Notes under the pieces: model-generated
The model's database searches: none
What the model saw: only the letters and a program-made list of their open reading frames with translations
What the model was told of the DNA's origin: nothing
In this document: piece after piece, positions 1 through 8,059 of the stretch
Layout: each line of letters opens with the position of its first letter
How positions within the stretch are numbered: the first letter of the stretch is position 1
From: Alphaproteobacteria bacterium
GTDB taxonomy: Bacteria; Pseudomonadota; Alphaproteobacteria; UBA8366; Aestuariispiraceae
Direction of reading: 5' to 3'
Assembly (NCBI GenBank): GCA_024743195.1
Contig: JANSXE010000010.1
Coordinates: forward strand, 62,001 to 126,000
Length of the DNA: 64,000 nt
Made by a program: the position numbers and the translations under genes

Positions 1-674
1 ACCTGACCGCGCTGGTCGAGAGCGCGCGCCGCGCCGTCCATCTGATCGACCCGCTGGCGCGGCGCTGCGGCTCGCGCCAGGTGGTGGAGCAGCTCGCCAT
101 CTTCGGCGCGCTCAGCCCCGCCGTGACTCAGGATCAGGAGAAGGCGCAGGCCGCCGTCGACTTCATCGCCAAGGTGCTCGACCGCCTGTCGGAGGAGCAC
201 GCCCGCGGCTGGGAGGGCGCCGTGACCGAGGACGGCGGCTACCTCTTCAGCCGCATGAACCGCGGCGTGAAGGAGGCGGTCCGGCTCGACGGCGAGTTGC
301 TGCGCACGGCCGAGGCGCGCCGCCTCGACGCCATGGCCGGCGAGCTGCAGGACGCCTACGGCCCCCGCAACGGCGCCTTCCAGGTGAAGGAGCAGGAAAG
401 CCGCGTCACCGGCCCCAGCGACCTCGTCAACGCGGTGATGGCGAACGGCCGCAAGGGCCTCGCGATCCAGCGCTACAAGGGCCTGGGCGAGATGAATCCC
501 GACCAGCTCTGGGAGACGACGCTCGACCCCGAGGCCCGCACCATGCTGCAGGTCAAGATCGCCCATGGCGACGATGCGGAGACCGTCTTCTCGACCCTGA
601 TGGGCGACGTCGTCGAGCCGCGCCGCGAATTCATCCAGGAAAACGCGCTGAAGGTGGCGAACCTGGATGTCTGA
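1..674 (+). CDS. gyrB: DNA gyrase subunit B, C-terminal part (5' end outside window)
   Basis: This is the last 223 codons of an ATP-dependent type II topoisomerase B subunit; the frame is open from base 3 and the start lies before the window. GyrB with GyrA introduces negative supercoils into DNA. The visible part carries the conserved TOPRIM/tail block near the C-terminus ([15 protein letters not shown], then LMGD..VEPRR.FI..NA) and ends in the gyrase-type LDV tail. ParE is the alternative, but the [12 protein letters not shown] ending and the long insert before the QRYKGLGE motif fit GyrB better. The stop overlaps the start of the next gene (ATGTCTGA), so the two may be co-translated. Confidence 0.95.
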   Translation, partial: LTALVESARRAVHLIDPLARRCGSRQVVEQLAIFGALSPAVTQDQEKAQAAVDFIAKVLDRLSEEHARGWEGAVTEDGGYLFSRMNRGVKEAVRLDGELLRTAEARRLDAMAGELQDAYGPRNGAFQVKEQESRVTGPSDLVNAVMANGRKGLAIQRYKGLGEMNPDQLWETTLDPEARTMLQVKIAHGDDAETVFSTLMGDVVEPRREFIQENALKVANLDV

Positions 675-1104
675 GGCGGCGGCCCTGACCGGCCGCTGCC
701 AGTGCGGGGCGGTCGCCTGGCGCGCGCCCGCCCCGATGCTCTGGGCCGCGTTGTGCCATTGCGGCGACTGCCGGCGCGCGGCCTCGTCGGACTATGTCAG
801 CTGGTTCGGCGTCCCGCGGGCCGAGACGCTCTGGTCCGGCCCGCGCGCCTTCTACAAATCGTCGCCGAAGGTCGTGCGCAGTTTCTGCGGCGCCTGCGGC
901 GCGCCGCTCTCGTTCGAGACGGACATCTTTCCGGACGAGACCCACCTCTACGCCGCCACGCTCGACGATGTCGGCGCCTACCGCCCGACCGCCCACATCT
1001 TCTGGTCCGAACGCCTCCCCTGGGTCCGCTTCGACGACGCCCTGCCCAAGCACCCCAAGGGCCTGCAGCACGCCGCCGCCCAGGGCGCCGCGCTCCTCAA
1101 ATAG
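667..1104 (+). CDS. GFA/CENP-V family zinc protein
   Basis: A 145-residue protein of the GFA family, named after glutathione-dependent formaldehyde-activating enzyme; most members have no proven substrate. It shows the family's zinc-binding cysteines: CQC at residues 11-13, CHCGDC at 30-35, and a later FCGACGAPL motif. The length is normal for a single-domain member. It starts 8 bases before the end of gyrB, which suggests translational coupling. A second GFA protein lies at 7547-8059. The family call is firm; the reaction is unknown. Confidence 0.85.
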   Translation: MSEAAALTGRCQCGAVAWRAPAPMLWAALCHCGDCRRAASSDYVSWFGVPRAETLWSGPRAFYKSSPKVVRSFCGACGAPLSFETDIFPDETHLYAATLDDVGAYRPTAHIFWSERLPWVRFDDALPKHPKGLQHAAAQGAALLK

Positions 1105-1168
1105 CCCGCCCGGCGCCGCGCCCCGACCGACAGCCGCCGCCCAAGCCGCTGCGCCCGCGACGGATTTG

Positions 1169-1350
1169 GAAATAGTATTGTGTCCCCGTTATTGTCTGTC
1201 CCCGTTATTGTCGTGTCCCCGTTATTGTCCCCGTTATTCAAAAAGCGGGAATATCGGGGGCATAGTACTTTTTGAATATCGGGGACATAGTACTTTTTTA
1301 AGGAGTGTCGGAGGATATAGGAGACACAGTACTTCTCTGAATATCGGGAG
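1169..1350. repeat. Cluster of GGGGACA-type repeats in opposite orientations
   Basis: This gene-free stretch holds about seven full or partial copies of one short unit. The left half reads in reverse (GTATTGTGTCCCCGTTATT at 1175-1193, then three shorter copies to about 1238). The right half reads forward (1249-1273, 1274-1299 and a diverged copy near 1312-1337), each with the core CGGGGRCATAGTAC followed by a T-run. The forward units match the three copies at 5785-5880. The inverted arrangement would form a long imperfect hairpin. No gene is seen between 1105 and the insertion sequence at 1430. Confidence 0.8.
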
Positions 1351-1386
1351 GTTCGGAACTCGCGCCCAAAGTATTCTTCTCGGCGC

Positions 1387-1429
1387 TCCGTCGCGCGGCC
1401 GGCGCATCACGCGTCGCGCAGGCTTTGAG
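1387..1429 (-). pseudogene. C-terminal tail of a decayed cupin gene, left of the IS
   Basis: Read on the minus strand this short piece gives LKACATRDAP, which matches the end of the intact cupin protein at 6711-7445 (LKAYATADEPVA). The piece is continuous with 2865-2955 once the insertion sequence and one target copy are removed: the codons CTC AAA GC run across the target site. It is a remnant, not a working gene. Confidence 0.6.
1422..1429. repeat. Target site duplication GCTTTGAG (left copy)
   Basis: GCTTTGAG is found here and again at 2865-2872, directly abutting the two ends of the IS256-type element. An 8-bp duplication is within the 8-9 bp range usual for this family. Confidence 0.85.
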
Positions 1430-2864
1430 AGTTGTGTCCCGGGAAGTGGTGTCCGAAGGGTCCTCGGGGGCTCAGGCGCAGGGAGCGTAGCGACCGCAGC
1501 CTGAGGCCCCGAGGGCGTGACGGAAGAGAGGTGGTCATCGCGTGTCTCCGGTAGGTTGGCGTTGCAACACAGCAACCTGACCGAGGAGACGAACACGATG
1601 ACCGACGACAGCATCGCGCTGAAGAGCCTGCTTGAGAAGACCCCGGACGCAGACTTTCTGCGGGAGATGATCCAGTTCGCCGCGCAGCGGATCATGGATC
1701 TGGAGGTCGAAGCCCTTTGCGGCGCCGGATACGGCGAGCGAAGCGAGACCCGCAGCAACAAGCGCAACGGCCATCGCGAGCGCGTCTGGGAGACGCGCGC
1801 CGGGGCCGTTCCGCTGCAGATCCCGAAGCTGCGCAAGGGCAGCTACTTCCCCGGCTTCCTGGAGCCGCGCCGCACCGCCGAGAAGGCGTTGGTCTCCGTG
1901 ATCCAGGAGGCCTACATCCAGGGGATATCAACGCGCTCCGTGGACGACCTGGTCAAGGCCATGGGCATGAGCGGCGTCTCGAAGAGCGAGGTCTCGCGGC
2001 TGTGCGCCGAGATCGATGAGCGCGTCCACGCCTTCCTCGATCGCCCGCTGGAGGGCGACTGGCCCTTCGTGTGGCTCGACGCCACCTACATCAAGGTGCG
2101 CCGCGCCGGGCGCATCGTATCGGTCGCCGCGATAATCGCCGTGGGCGTGAACACCGAAGGCCGCCGCGAAGTGCTCGGCATGGCCGTCGGCGTCAGCGAA
2201 GCCGAGACCTTCTGGACCGACTTCCTGCGCTCCCTGACGCGGCGCGGCCTGCGCGGGGTGAAGCTGGTCGTCTCGGACGCCCATCAGGGCCTGAAGGCCG
2301 CCGCGGCGAAGGTGCTGGGCGCGACCTGGCAGCGCTGCCGCGTTCACTTCATGCGCAATGCGCTCGCCCATGTCGGCAAGGCCCAGCAGACCATGGTCGC
2401 CAGCTATATCCGCACCGCCTTCTCCCAGGAAACCGAAGAGGCCGCCCGCGCTCAATGGCGCAAGGTCGCCGACGGCCTCAGACCAAAGGCGCCGAAGCTC
2501 GCCGATCTCATGGACGCCGCCGAGGACGACGTCCTCGCGCACATGGCCTATCCCAAGGAGCTGCGAACTAAGTTACACAGCACGAACCCACTGGAACGCC
2601 TGAACAAGGAGATCAAGCGCCGCACCAACGTCGTGGGCATCTTCCCCAATGAAGACGCCGTCACCCGCCTCGTCGGCGCGTTGATGCTGGAGCAGAACGA
2701 CGAGTGGGCCGTAACCCGCCGCTACATGAGCATGGAGAGCGTCGCCGATCTGTGCCAACCTGACCAAATCGACCCGCTGCCGCTGGCCGCGGAGTAGACC
2801 GGCGACACCAACCGCCGGAGACAGGCGTCAGACCGCCTCAGACACCACGTCCTGGGACACTATC
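1430..2864 (+). mobile_element. IS256-family insertion sequence, complete, 1435 bp
   Basis: The element is bounded by 8-bp direct repeats and has inverted ends: gtgtcccgggaagtggtgtc at 1434-1453 pairs with 2841-2860 at 18 of 20 positions. It holds a single intact transposase of the IS256/Mutator type. The intact gene, clear target duplication and well-matched ends suggest a fairly recent insertion that could still move. It landed in an already decayed cupin gene, so it probably broke nothing essential. Confidence 0.9.
1598..2797 (+). CDS. IS256-family transposase
   Basis: A 399-residue DDE transposase that cuts and joins the element's inverted ends. The acidic triad is visible: Asp161 in WLDATY, Asp227 in VSDAHQG and Glu333 in [13 protein letters not shown]. 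The family's CRVHFMRN motif follows the second Asp. I place the start at ATG 1598 because it follows a GAGGAG ribosome site and because the protein then starts like other family members; an upstream in-frame GTG at 1517 would add 27 unlikely residues. No frameshift or internal stop is present and the length is normal for the family. Confidence 0.95.
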   Translation: MTDDSIALKSLLEKTPDADFLREMIQFAAQRIMDLEVEALCGAGYGERSETRSNKRNGHRERVWETRAGAVPLQIPKLRKGSYFPGFLEPRRTAEKALVSVIQEAYIQGISTRSVDDLVKAMGMSGVSKSEVSRLCAEIDERVHAFLDRPLEGDWPFVWLDATYIKVRRAGRIVSVAAIIAVGVNTEGRREVLGMAVGVSEAETFWTDFLRSLTRRGLRGVKLVVSDAHQGLKAAAAKVLGATWQRCRVHFMRNALAHVGKAQQTMVASYIRTAFSQETEEAARAQWRKVADGLRPKAPKLADLMDAAEDDVLAHMAYPKELRTKLHSTNPLERLNKEIKRRTNVVGIFPNEDAVTRLVGALMLEQNDEWAVTRRYMSMESVADLCQPDQIDPLPLAAE

Positions 2865-2872
2865 GCTTTGAG
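2865..2872. repeat. Target site duplication GCTTTGAG (right copy)
   Basis: Second copy of the 8-bp repeat that flanks the IS256-type element; the partner is at 1422-1429. Confidence 0.85.
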
Positions 2873-2955
2873 GATCGGGGCGTCGATGCGCCGACGGCAG
2901 GGGGTTCGGGACGCGCAGCAGGCGTCGCCCCGGGGGCGGCGCGCGAAGACGCCGG
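2865..2955 (-). pseudogene. Decayed cupin gene fragment, right of the IS
   Basis: On the minus strand this region reads PRGDACCASRTPCRRR then IDAPILKA, aligning with APGDAFFIAQGARCRWR then VAAPILKA near the end of the intact cupin protein at 6711-7445. The nucleotide match is strongest over GATCGGGGCG-CGA-GCGCC just inside the target duplication. No start or upstream cupin sequence is recognisable towards 3196, so only the 3' end survives. The rest of the gap to 3205 shows no gene. Confidence 0.6.
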
Positions 2956-3205
2956 CCGCGCCAGGGCCCGCGAAGCGTGCAGGGCGTCGCGGTCCGCAGC
3001 GCCTGCGGGCCGCGGCGAAGAGTTCGGGCGCACCGTATCAGGGCGCCTCGCCCCCCATTTCGTCGCAAGATCGCAGTCCGATCGCGTTTTCGATCCGTAT
3101 CCGCCCGGTTCGGCTACCCTTCGCCGCCGAAGACGCTACAGTGGGGCGGTATGGGTCTACGGCGCGCGGGCGGCGCGCCTTACGCGGTCTCGGGGGGTGG
3201 TCGGC

Positions 3206-4213
3206 GTGTCGGACGATAATCTGCTTGCCCGCATGCGCGACCTTGGGATGGCCGATCCCTCGCAGGCGCAGGACAGGTCCCTCGCAGACCTCTACGAGTT
3301 CTGGCTCGCGCGGCGCGACCAACGCGGCCATTTCCACTTCGCCCAATTCGACGTCACGGAGATGCCGCGCTCCCTGCTTCCCTTCCTGTACCTTATCAAG
3401 GTCGACCGAGAGGCTAAGCGGTTCAAGGTTCGGATTGCGGGTGAACAGGTCGTAAAACTCACCGGACTCAACGCCAGCGGCCGATACATCGACGAGATTC
3501 CCGGGGCCGAACGCAGTCAGGCCCGCATGGCGTTGTGCCTCGAGCACGACCTGCCTTACATGTCGACCGACCCGCTCACCTGGGGCAAGTTCGACTATAA
3601 GAGCTTCAGCGTCTGCGTCTTGCCGTTGCATGACGATGCGGGGAACGTCGCCTACATGCTCGCGGCGATTTGCGTGCATGGCTTGGAAAGCCCGACGACG
3701 CAGAGCGTCCAGGGACACTATCAGGCGGGCCTTCTGTCCAGCAATCTTCCGCGCATCGAGTCCGCGCTCCATGAGGAGGCGTTCACCTATTGGATGAGCA
3801 AACGGGAAGGCGGCGGCGTTCCGTTGCGCAAAAACATCGATCCAGGCGAGATCCCGGCGCTGCTCGACCATGTCATCATCCTCGACGTCCTGCGGGAGCC
3901 GCTCGATTTCCGCTATCGGTTGATCGGCGATTCGGTGCAGGCGAATGTGCGCCGCGGCCTCAAGGGCGGGACCATGCGAAACCTGCCCGGAAAGGGGCCG
4001 GACTCGGCCGTCTTCAAAGGGTTGAAAAAGGTCGTCGAGACGGGAATCCCGCGCTACGGCCGAGCGCCCTACGAGGGGCCGCTCACCGAGGTGGACGCGG
4101 TGTTCGACCTCTTGCTGCCGTTCTCCGAAGACGGCAAGTCGGTAAGCCACATCCTGGTTGTCGCCGAGTTTCACGGCAAGTCCGACGTCGGCGGCTCGTC
4201 GTCCGGGCGCTGA
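3206..4213 (+). CDS. Tandem PAS_5-family sensor-like protein
   Basis: A 335-residue cytoplasmic protein with two copies of the PAS_5-type fold (PF07310 family). The first spans roughly residues 25-155 (LLPFLYLIKVD, then FKVRIAGEQVVKLTGLN) and the second roughly 190-325 (LLDHVIILDV, then FRYRLIGDSVQANVRRGL). Neither copy is followed by an output domain, so it may sense a ligand or bind a partner. I chose GTG 3206 because a G-rich ribosome site lies 5 bases upstream; GTG 3197 is the alternative. Single-copy relatives lie at 21808-22305 and 22390-22857. The role is unknown. Confidence 0.7.
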   Translation: MSDDNLLARMRDLGMADPSQAQDRSLADLYEFWLARRDQRGHFHFAQFDVTEMPRSLLPFLYLIKVDREAKRFKVRIAGEQVVKLTGLNASGRYIDEIPGAERSQARMALCLEHDLPYMSTDPLTWGKFDYKSFSVCVLPLHDDAGNVAYMLAAICVHGLESPTTQSVQGHYQAGLLSSNLPRIESALHEEAFTYWMSKREGGGVPLRKNIDPGEIPALLDHVIILDVLREPLDFRYRLIGDSVQANVRRGLKGGTMRNLPGKGPDSAVFKGLKKVVETGIPRYGRAPYEGPLTEVDAVFDLLLPFSEDGKSVSHILVVAEFHGKSDVGGSSSGR

Positions 4214-4541
4214 GGGATTCCAAAGCCCTGCCGTGTGCGGAGTTTCCCGCGCCCTGACGAAAGTCGGGACTCATGCCTGCGCGCAGGCGGCGGGAAAGCG
4301 GGCGGCGGGACGCGCCGTTCCCGCCCCCTCGGCCCCAAGGGCTTCGCCGCCGCCGCGCGGGCATGGGCCCCGATTGTCATCCGGGCGAGCGGGCGCCTCC
4401 CGGATCGGGCGGCCCTCCCTCTCCCCTGGGGATGGGGCCGCGGCGAGCGATCGGCCGCGACCGACTTGGCGGCGCGATCCTGGATCAGGGAACAGCCTGA
4501 GTCAGCCGCCGACCCGTTCAAGCAGGCGGGATCGCCTCGGT
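4214..4541. other. Gene-free interval
   Basis: A 328-bp gap between convergent genes. It is very GC-rich with many short inverted repeats, but I see no credible reading frame, RNA gene or clear terminator in it. Confidence 0.5.
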
Positions 4542-5021
4542 TCAGCCGGACGTTCCGTAGAAGGCGTTCAGCCGCTCGACATCGGCCGGTTCGACGGGAC
4601 GGTGTGAAATCGTCTCGGAGAAGCGGAGGAGATAGCCGTCGGGATCGAGGACCATGAACTGCTTGCGCGCGTCCATGCGATCGGTGCGCCAGATCGTCGA
4701 GATGTACAGATCCCGAAAGGGCTCGACGCCCCGACTGACGATCCGGTCGTGGACGCCTTGCACGTCGTCGACCATGAATTGGAGGTTGACGCCGCGTCCG
4801 AACGGCCGCTCCATCTCGTCGGGGGACCAGGGTTCGAAGCTGCCGTCGAAGGTCCAGTGCGCCACCATGATCTGGGCGCCCTGAAACGCCAGATAGGCGT
4901 GCGGGTCGGCGCCGCGCTGCTGTGCGATCTCGAACCCCAGCTTTTCGGTATAGAAGGCCAGGCTCGCCTGAAAATCCGAGCACCAGAGTTCCGGGACGAG
5001 GCGATTGATGTCGAAGGTCAT
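4542..5021 (-). CDS. VOC-superfamily (glyoxalase/bleomycin-resistance-like) protein
   Basis: A 159-residue protein of the vicinal oxygen chelate fold: an N-terminal half (VPELWCSDFQASLAFYTEKL) and a C-terminal half (NLQFMVDDVQGVHDRI, then FMVLDPDGYLLRF) form the usual paired beta-alpha-beta modules. Members bind a metal and act in glyoxal metabolism, dioxygenation or antibiotic sequestration; no substrate can be assigned here. It is transcribed divergently from soxR, and a SoxR-type operator lies between them, so it is a likely SoxR target that responds to redox-cycling compounds. That regulatory role is inference. Confidence 0.85.
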   Translation of the reverse strand: MTFDINRLVPELWCSDFQASLAFYTEKLGFEIAQQRGADPHAYLAFQGAQIMVAHWTFDGSFEPWSPDEMERPFGRGVNLQFMVDDVQGVHDRIVSRGVEPFRDLYISTIWRTDRMDARKQFMVLDPDGYLLRFSETISHRPVEPADVERLNAFYGTSG

Positions 5022-5186
5022 CGGCAGGACCTCCCGCCCGCGATCCGCGCCAAGGTCGGGTCGCCCGGGGCCTCCGACTCCCCCCTCACACCGGCCAATC
5101 GAGAAGTCTCCGCATCACCCATCGGGCGCCTCCTTTTCTGCATCATGCGCATCCTGCATTGATCCGAGATGGGGGGCACGCTACAA

Positions 5187-5204
5187 CCTCAACCTAACTT
5201 GAGA
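5187..5204 (-). promoter_or_regulatory. SoxR box within a promoter reading toward the VOC gene
   Basis: CCTCAACCTAACTTGAGA matches the known SoxR operator CCTCAAGTTAACTTGAGG at 15 of 18 positions. On the minus strand it lies between a TTGATC -35-like hexamer and a weak -10 (TAGCGT) with 19-bp spacing, the over-long spacing typical of SoxR/MerR-controlled promoters. It sits between soxR and the divergent VOC gene. Confidence 0.75.
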
Positions 5205-5241
5205 TCAAGGATTTTCTTTCCTGTGTCCTGGGAGGCGGGCC

Positions 5242-5742
5242 ATGCGGGCGAGCGATTGGCTCTCGATCGGACAGCTGGCCGAGCGGACGGGGCTCTCCGT
5301 CTCGGCGATCCGCTTCTACGAAACGAAGGGCCTCGTGACGCCGCGGCGCAGCCCGGGCGGCAATCGGCGCTTCCCGCGATCCGACATCCGAAGACTGTCG
5401 TTCATCATCATGGCCCAGCAGTTCGGATACGCGATTTCCGACATCGCCGCGATGCTGGACTCGCTCCCCGCGGGCCGGACGCCGACCAAGCGCGACTGGA
5501 CGCGCATCAGTCGGGGTTTTCGCGAGGCCCTCGACGCCCGCATAGACGCCCTCTCGGCGATGCGGGATCGGCTCGACGGCTGCATCGGATGCGGCTGCCT
5601 GTCCCTGACGAGTTGCGCGCTCTACAACCCGAAGGACAGAGCGGCGCTGCTCGGCCCGGGACCGCGTTACGTCATGGGGGACACGCCTGCGCCCCCCTCG
5701 GACTCGGGCTCCGAGCCCGAAAGCCCATCGGCTGCAGAGTGA
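5242..5742 (+). CDS. soxR: Redox-sensitive transcriptional activator SoxR
   Basis: A 166-residue MerR-family regulator. Residues 7-75 form the winged-helix DNA-binding region (LSIGQLAERTGLSVSAIRFY), followed by a dimerisation helix. The iron-sulfur motif CIGCGCLSLTSC gives Cys114, 117, 119 and 125, the CX2CXCX5C arrangement that holds the [2Fe-2S] cluster whose oxidation by redox-cycling drugs or superoxide switches transcription on. Start ATG 5242 follows a GGAGGCGG ribosome site. No soxS is near, as is usual outside enterics; the divergent VOC gene is the probable target. Confidence 0.95.
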   Translation: MRASDWLSIGQLAERTGLSVSAIRFYETKGLVTPRRSPGGNRRFPRSDIRRLSFIIMAQQFGYAISDIAAMLDSLPAGRTPTKRDWTRISRGFREALDARIDALSAMRDRLDGCIGCGCLSLTSCALYNPKDRAALLGPGPRYVMGDTPAPPSDSGSEPESPSAAE

Positions 5743-5784
5743 CCCGCCGCGCCACGCCCATGAAATCCGGCAAATTCGGGGCAC

Positions 5785-5880
5785 AAATTCGGGGACACAA
5801 TACTTTTTTCAAATTCGGCACAAAATTCGGGGACACAATACTTTTTTCACGCCGAAATTCGGGGACAGAATATTTTTTTC
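5785..5880 (+). repeat. Three direct copies of a 26-bp GGGGACA repeat
   Basis: Copies at 5785-5810, 5823-5848 and 5855-5880 each read AAATTCGGGGACANAATA followed by C or T and a T-run ending in C. A truncated copy precedes them near 5771. Spacing is 12 and 6 bp. The same unit occurs in the inverted cluster at 1169-1350. The A/T-run content stands out from the GC-rich surroundings. No transposase gene is adjacent. Confidence 0.85.
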
Positions 5881-6025
5881 ACGCCGGCTCTTACCCGATC
5901 GGCCCGTCGAGCGTCGCGTGCGCCTTGCAGAACGCGGCGGCGGCGCTCCGGCGCCGTCCCGCCTCTGCCTCGGCCCCGGCCCCGGCCCCGACCCCGACCG
6001 CGCGGGCGTCTGCGATGGCCGAGAC

Positions 6026-6496
6026 CTACCGGTATCTGGCGGCGGTGATGAACTCGCCGAACGCCTCGCACCAGACCAGGACCGTCGAAAAGGCGGCGAC
6101 GTCGACGCCCGCCGGCACCGGGACGAGGAAGCCGTCGAAGGTTTTCACGTCGCCGATCAGCTGGGCCTGGTCCTTGACGCGCAGGAACTGCGCCTCGTCC
6201 TCGACGAATTCGTTCAGGAGGTAGAGTTTGTAATCCGGCCCAGGAGACAACGCCCCCACGTGAACGATCCTGTCCGCGCCGACGCCAACGGCGCCCTCGC
6301 CCCAATGCAGGAAGTCGCTGCCTTTCAGGTCGCGTGTGAAGCTCGCCTGGAACAAGGCGGTCTGCGCCGTCTCCTGCAGCATCGCCTGGTCCAGGCTCTC
6401 GGGCGCGGTCAGGATCGGCAGAAGATAAACGCCGAGCGCGACCCCGAACGCGAGCGTTACGGCGTGCGTTCCGGACAGAATGAGCCAACGCAGCAT
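6026..6496 (-). CDS. DM13-domain protein with N-terminal membrane anchor
   Basis: A 156-residue protein with one hydrophobic N-terminal segment (about residues 10-28, reading VTLAFGVALGVYLLPIL) followed by a DM13 domain. The domain is recognisable by DLKGSDFLHWGEG, PGPDYKLYL, IGDVKTFDGF and the conserved VLVWCEAFGEFI, which includes the single Cys of the family. DM13 domains are proposed to take part in electron transfer or redox reactions in animals; bacterial roles are not settled. It is probably membrane-anchored and faces the periplasm. It stands alone between the repeat cluster and the cupin gene. Confidence 0.85.
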   Translation of the reverse strand: MLRWLILSGTHAVTLAFGVALGVYLLPILTAPESLDQAMLQETAQTALFQASFTRDLKGSDFLHWGEGAVGVGADRIVHVGALSPGPDYKLYLLNEFVEDEAQFLRVKDQAQLIGDVKTFDGFLVPVPAGVDVAAFSTVLVWCEAFGEFITAARYR

Positions 6497-6710
6497 GGAG
6501 ACCTCTCAAGGGTTCGGGTGGCGGTGCGATCGGCCGCTTCCTTCGGTCTCGGACCCCCCGTCGATCCGCCAGGCGATCGGCGCCGGATCGTGACGACGCC
6601 GACCGTGCAGCCCCTCTATAATCGCAACATGTGTCGGAATGGTCTCGAACTGTCTTTGCAAAGAGTGGGGACAAGAAGCGGGGGCGCCGCGTTCTTGGCC
6701 GGGCGGCGCC

Positions 6711-7445
6711 TCATGCGACCGGCTCGTCCGCCGTCGCGTAGGCCTTGAGGATCGGGGCGGCGACGCGCCAGCGGCAGCGCGCGCCCTGGGCGATGAAGAA
6801 GGCGTCGCCCGGGGCGAAGCGCCACGGCGGGGCGTCGGGCGTTTCGATCACGGCCGTCCCGTCCAGCACCAGGGCCAGCTCGTGATAGGAGAAGGGTTTG
6901 AGCGCGGTCTCGAAGGGTGCGCTCTCCCACAGACCGGCGGCGACGGCGTCCCCCTGCGCGCCGAAGAGGCCGTGATCGCGGTCCGACGGGGCGTCGGGCG
7001 CGGCGGCGCTCTTGAGCGCGCCCGTCCGCAACTGCGCGCGGCCGATCGCGGCGGCGTCGATCACGGCGCAGGCCGCGGCCTCGGGCGCGGGCCCGGCCCG
7101 GTGCAGGAAGACCCCGCGCGCATCCGCCGTCGCCCAGAGGCCGGGCGGCCCGGCCCCGTCCCAGGCGACGCCGGCGCCGGCCGCGAGCCGCCGCCCGGAC
7201 CCGTCCCGGAGTTCCGCCGCGCCGTCGCCGAGCAGCAGGCAGCCGGCTCCCGGCCCAAGCGCCTTGAGCGCAGTCAGCGCGCCCTCCACAGCGCGCGCCT
7301 CGACCGCACGCGCCTCGACCGCACGCGCGTCGACCGCCCAGAGGCCCACCGTCAGCCCGAAGGCCGAGTCGGCGTAGCGGATCGTCGCGCCCGCCGGGGC
7401 GCGCCGCCAGTCGAGCGCCCGCACCGTTCTCTCCGGCTTCGCCAT
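6711..7445 (-). CDS. Cupin_3 (DUF861) domain protein
   Basis: A 244-residue protein with two cupin-like halves. The C-terminal half is a clear DUF861-type cupin: GLWESAPFETALKPFSYHEL, then LDGTAVIETPD, then FAPGDAFFIAQGARCRW. The N-terminal half is diverged. Residues 40-53 contain a fivefold-residue repeat (RAVEA three times) coded by 15-bp tandem repeats at about 7288-7335. The substrate is unknown; relatives include ureidoglycine aminohydrolase-like and EutQ-like cupins. A decayed paralogue of its 3' end is split by the IS at 1430-2864. It is divergent from the GFA gene at 7547. Confidence 0.75.
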   Translation of the reverse strand: MAKPERTVRALDWRRAPAGATIRYADSAFGLTVGLWAVDARAVEARAVEARAVEGALTALKALGPGAGCLLLGDGAAELRDGSGRRLAAGAGVAWDGAGPPGLWATADARGVFLHRAGPAPEAAACAVIDAAAIGRAQLRTGALKSAAAPDAPSDRDHGLFGAQGDAVAAGLWESAPFETALKPFSYHELALVLDGTAVIETPDAPPWRFAPGDAFFIAQGARCRWRVAAPILKAYATADEPVA

Positions 7446-7546
7446 CCACGCCTCCCTGTCCCCGGACGCGGCCGCGCGTCTTTCGCGCCGGCTGCGCCTT
7501 GTGCCAAGCTGAAGCCTAGTGAGCGAACCGATCAGGGGAAAGCGCG

Positions 7547-8059
7547 ATGGGCGAGGACAGCGAGACGGTTGGCGCGACAGGCGCCGAGGCCGCCGGAGAC
7601 GGGACCGCCGGCGCGGAGCGCGCGACGGGCGGCTGCCTGTGCGGGGCGGTGCGCTACGAGGCGCACGGCCCGCCGCTCGCCACCCTCTACTGCCACTGCA
7701 CGAGCTGCCGCAAGCACACGGGCGCGGCCGCCGTCGCGCTGGTCGGCTATCGCCGGGACCGGGTGCGCTACACCAAGGGCGCGCCGGCGGTCTACGCCTC
7801 CTCGCCCGGCGTGGGGCGGGCCTTCTGCGCCGACTGCGGCACGCCGCTCACCTGGGAGGGGGACGGCGAGGATGAGGGCCCGCTGATCGAATTCCTGGTG
7901 GGGACGATGGACGCGCCCGAGCGCTTCGCGCCCGCCCGCCACATCCATTACGGCGAGCGCCTGGCCTGGTTCGACACCACCGACCGCCTGCCGCGCCACG
8001 CGGTCTGGGAGGACGAGCCGCCCGTCGCGCACGCCCCCGCAGCCCGGCCTGAGGACTGA
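7547..8059 (+). CDS. GFA/CENP-V family zinc protein (second copy)
   Basis: A 170-residue GFA-family protein with the zinc motifs GGCLCGAVRY, YCHCTSCRKHTG and FCADCGTPL. Compared with the copy at 667-1104 it has about 25 extra N-terminal residues rich in Ala, Gly and Glu. The start ATG 7547 follows GGGGAAAG. The histidine and tryptophan-rich tail (HIHYGERLAWFDTTDRLPRH) is usual for the family. Formaldehyde-glutathione chemistry is known for one branch only, so no reaction is claimed. Confidence 0.85.
   Translation: MGEDSETVGATGAEAAGDGTAGAERATGGCLCGAVRYEAHGPPLATLYCHCTSCRKHTGAAAVALVGYRRDRVRYTKGAPAVYASSPGVGRAFCADCGTPLTWEGDGEDEGPLIEFLVGTMDAPERFAPARHIHYGERLAWFDTTDRLPRHAVWEDEPPVAHAPAARPED

Noticed and set aside
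1-674. ParE instead of GyrB
   Set aside because: The tail and the order of conserved blocks fit GyrB; a search with the full-length gene would settle it, but the 5' part is outside the window.
5242-5742. soxR as a generic MerR heavy-metal regulator
   Set aside because: The CX2CXCX5C cluster motif and the SoxR-type operator are specific to SoxR.
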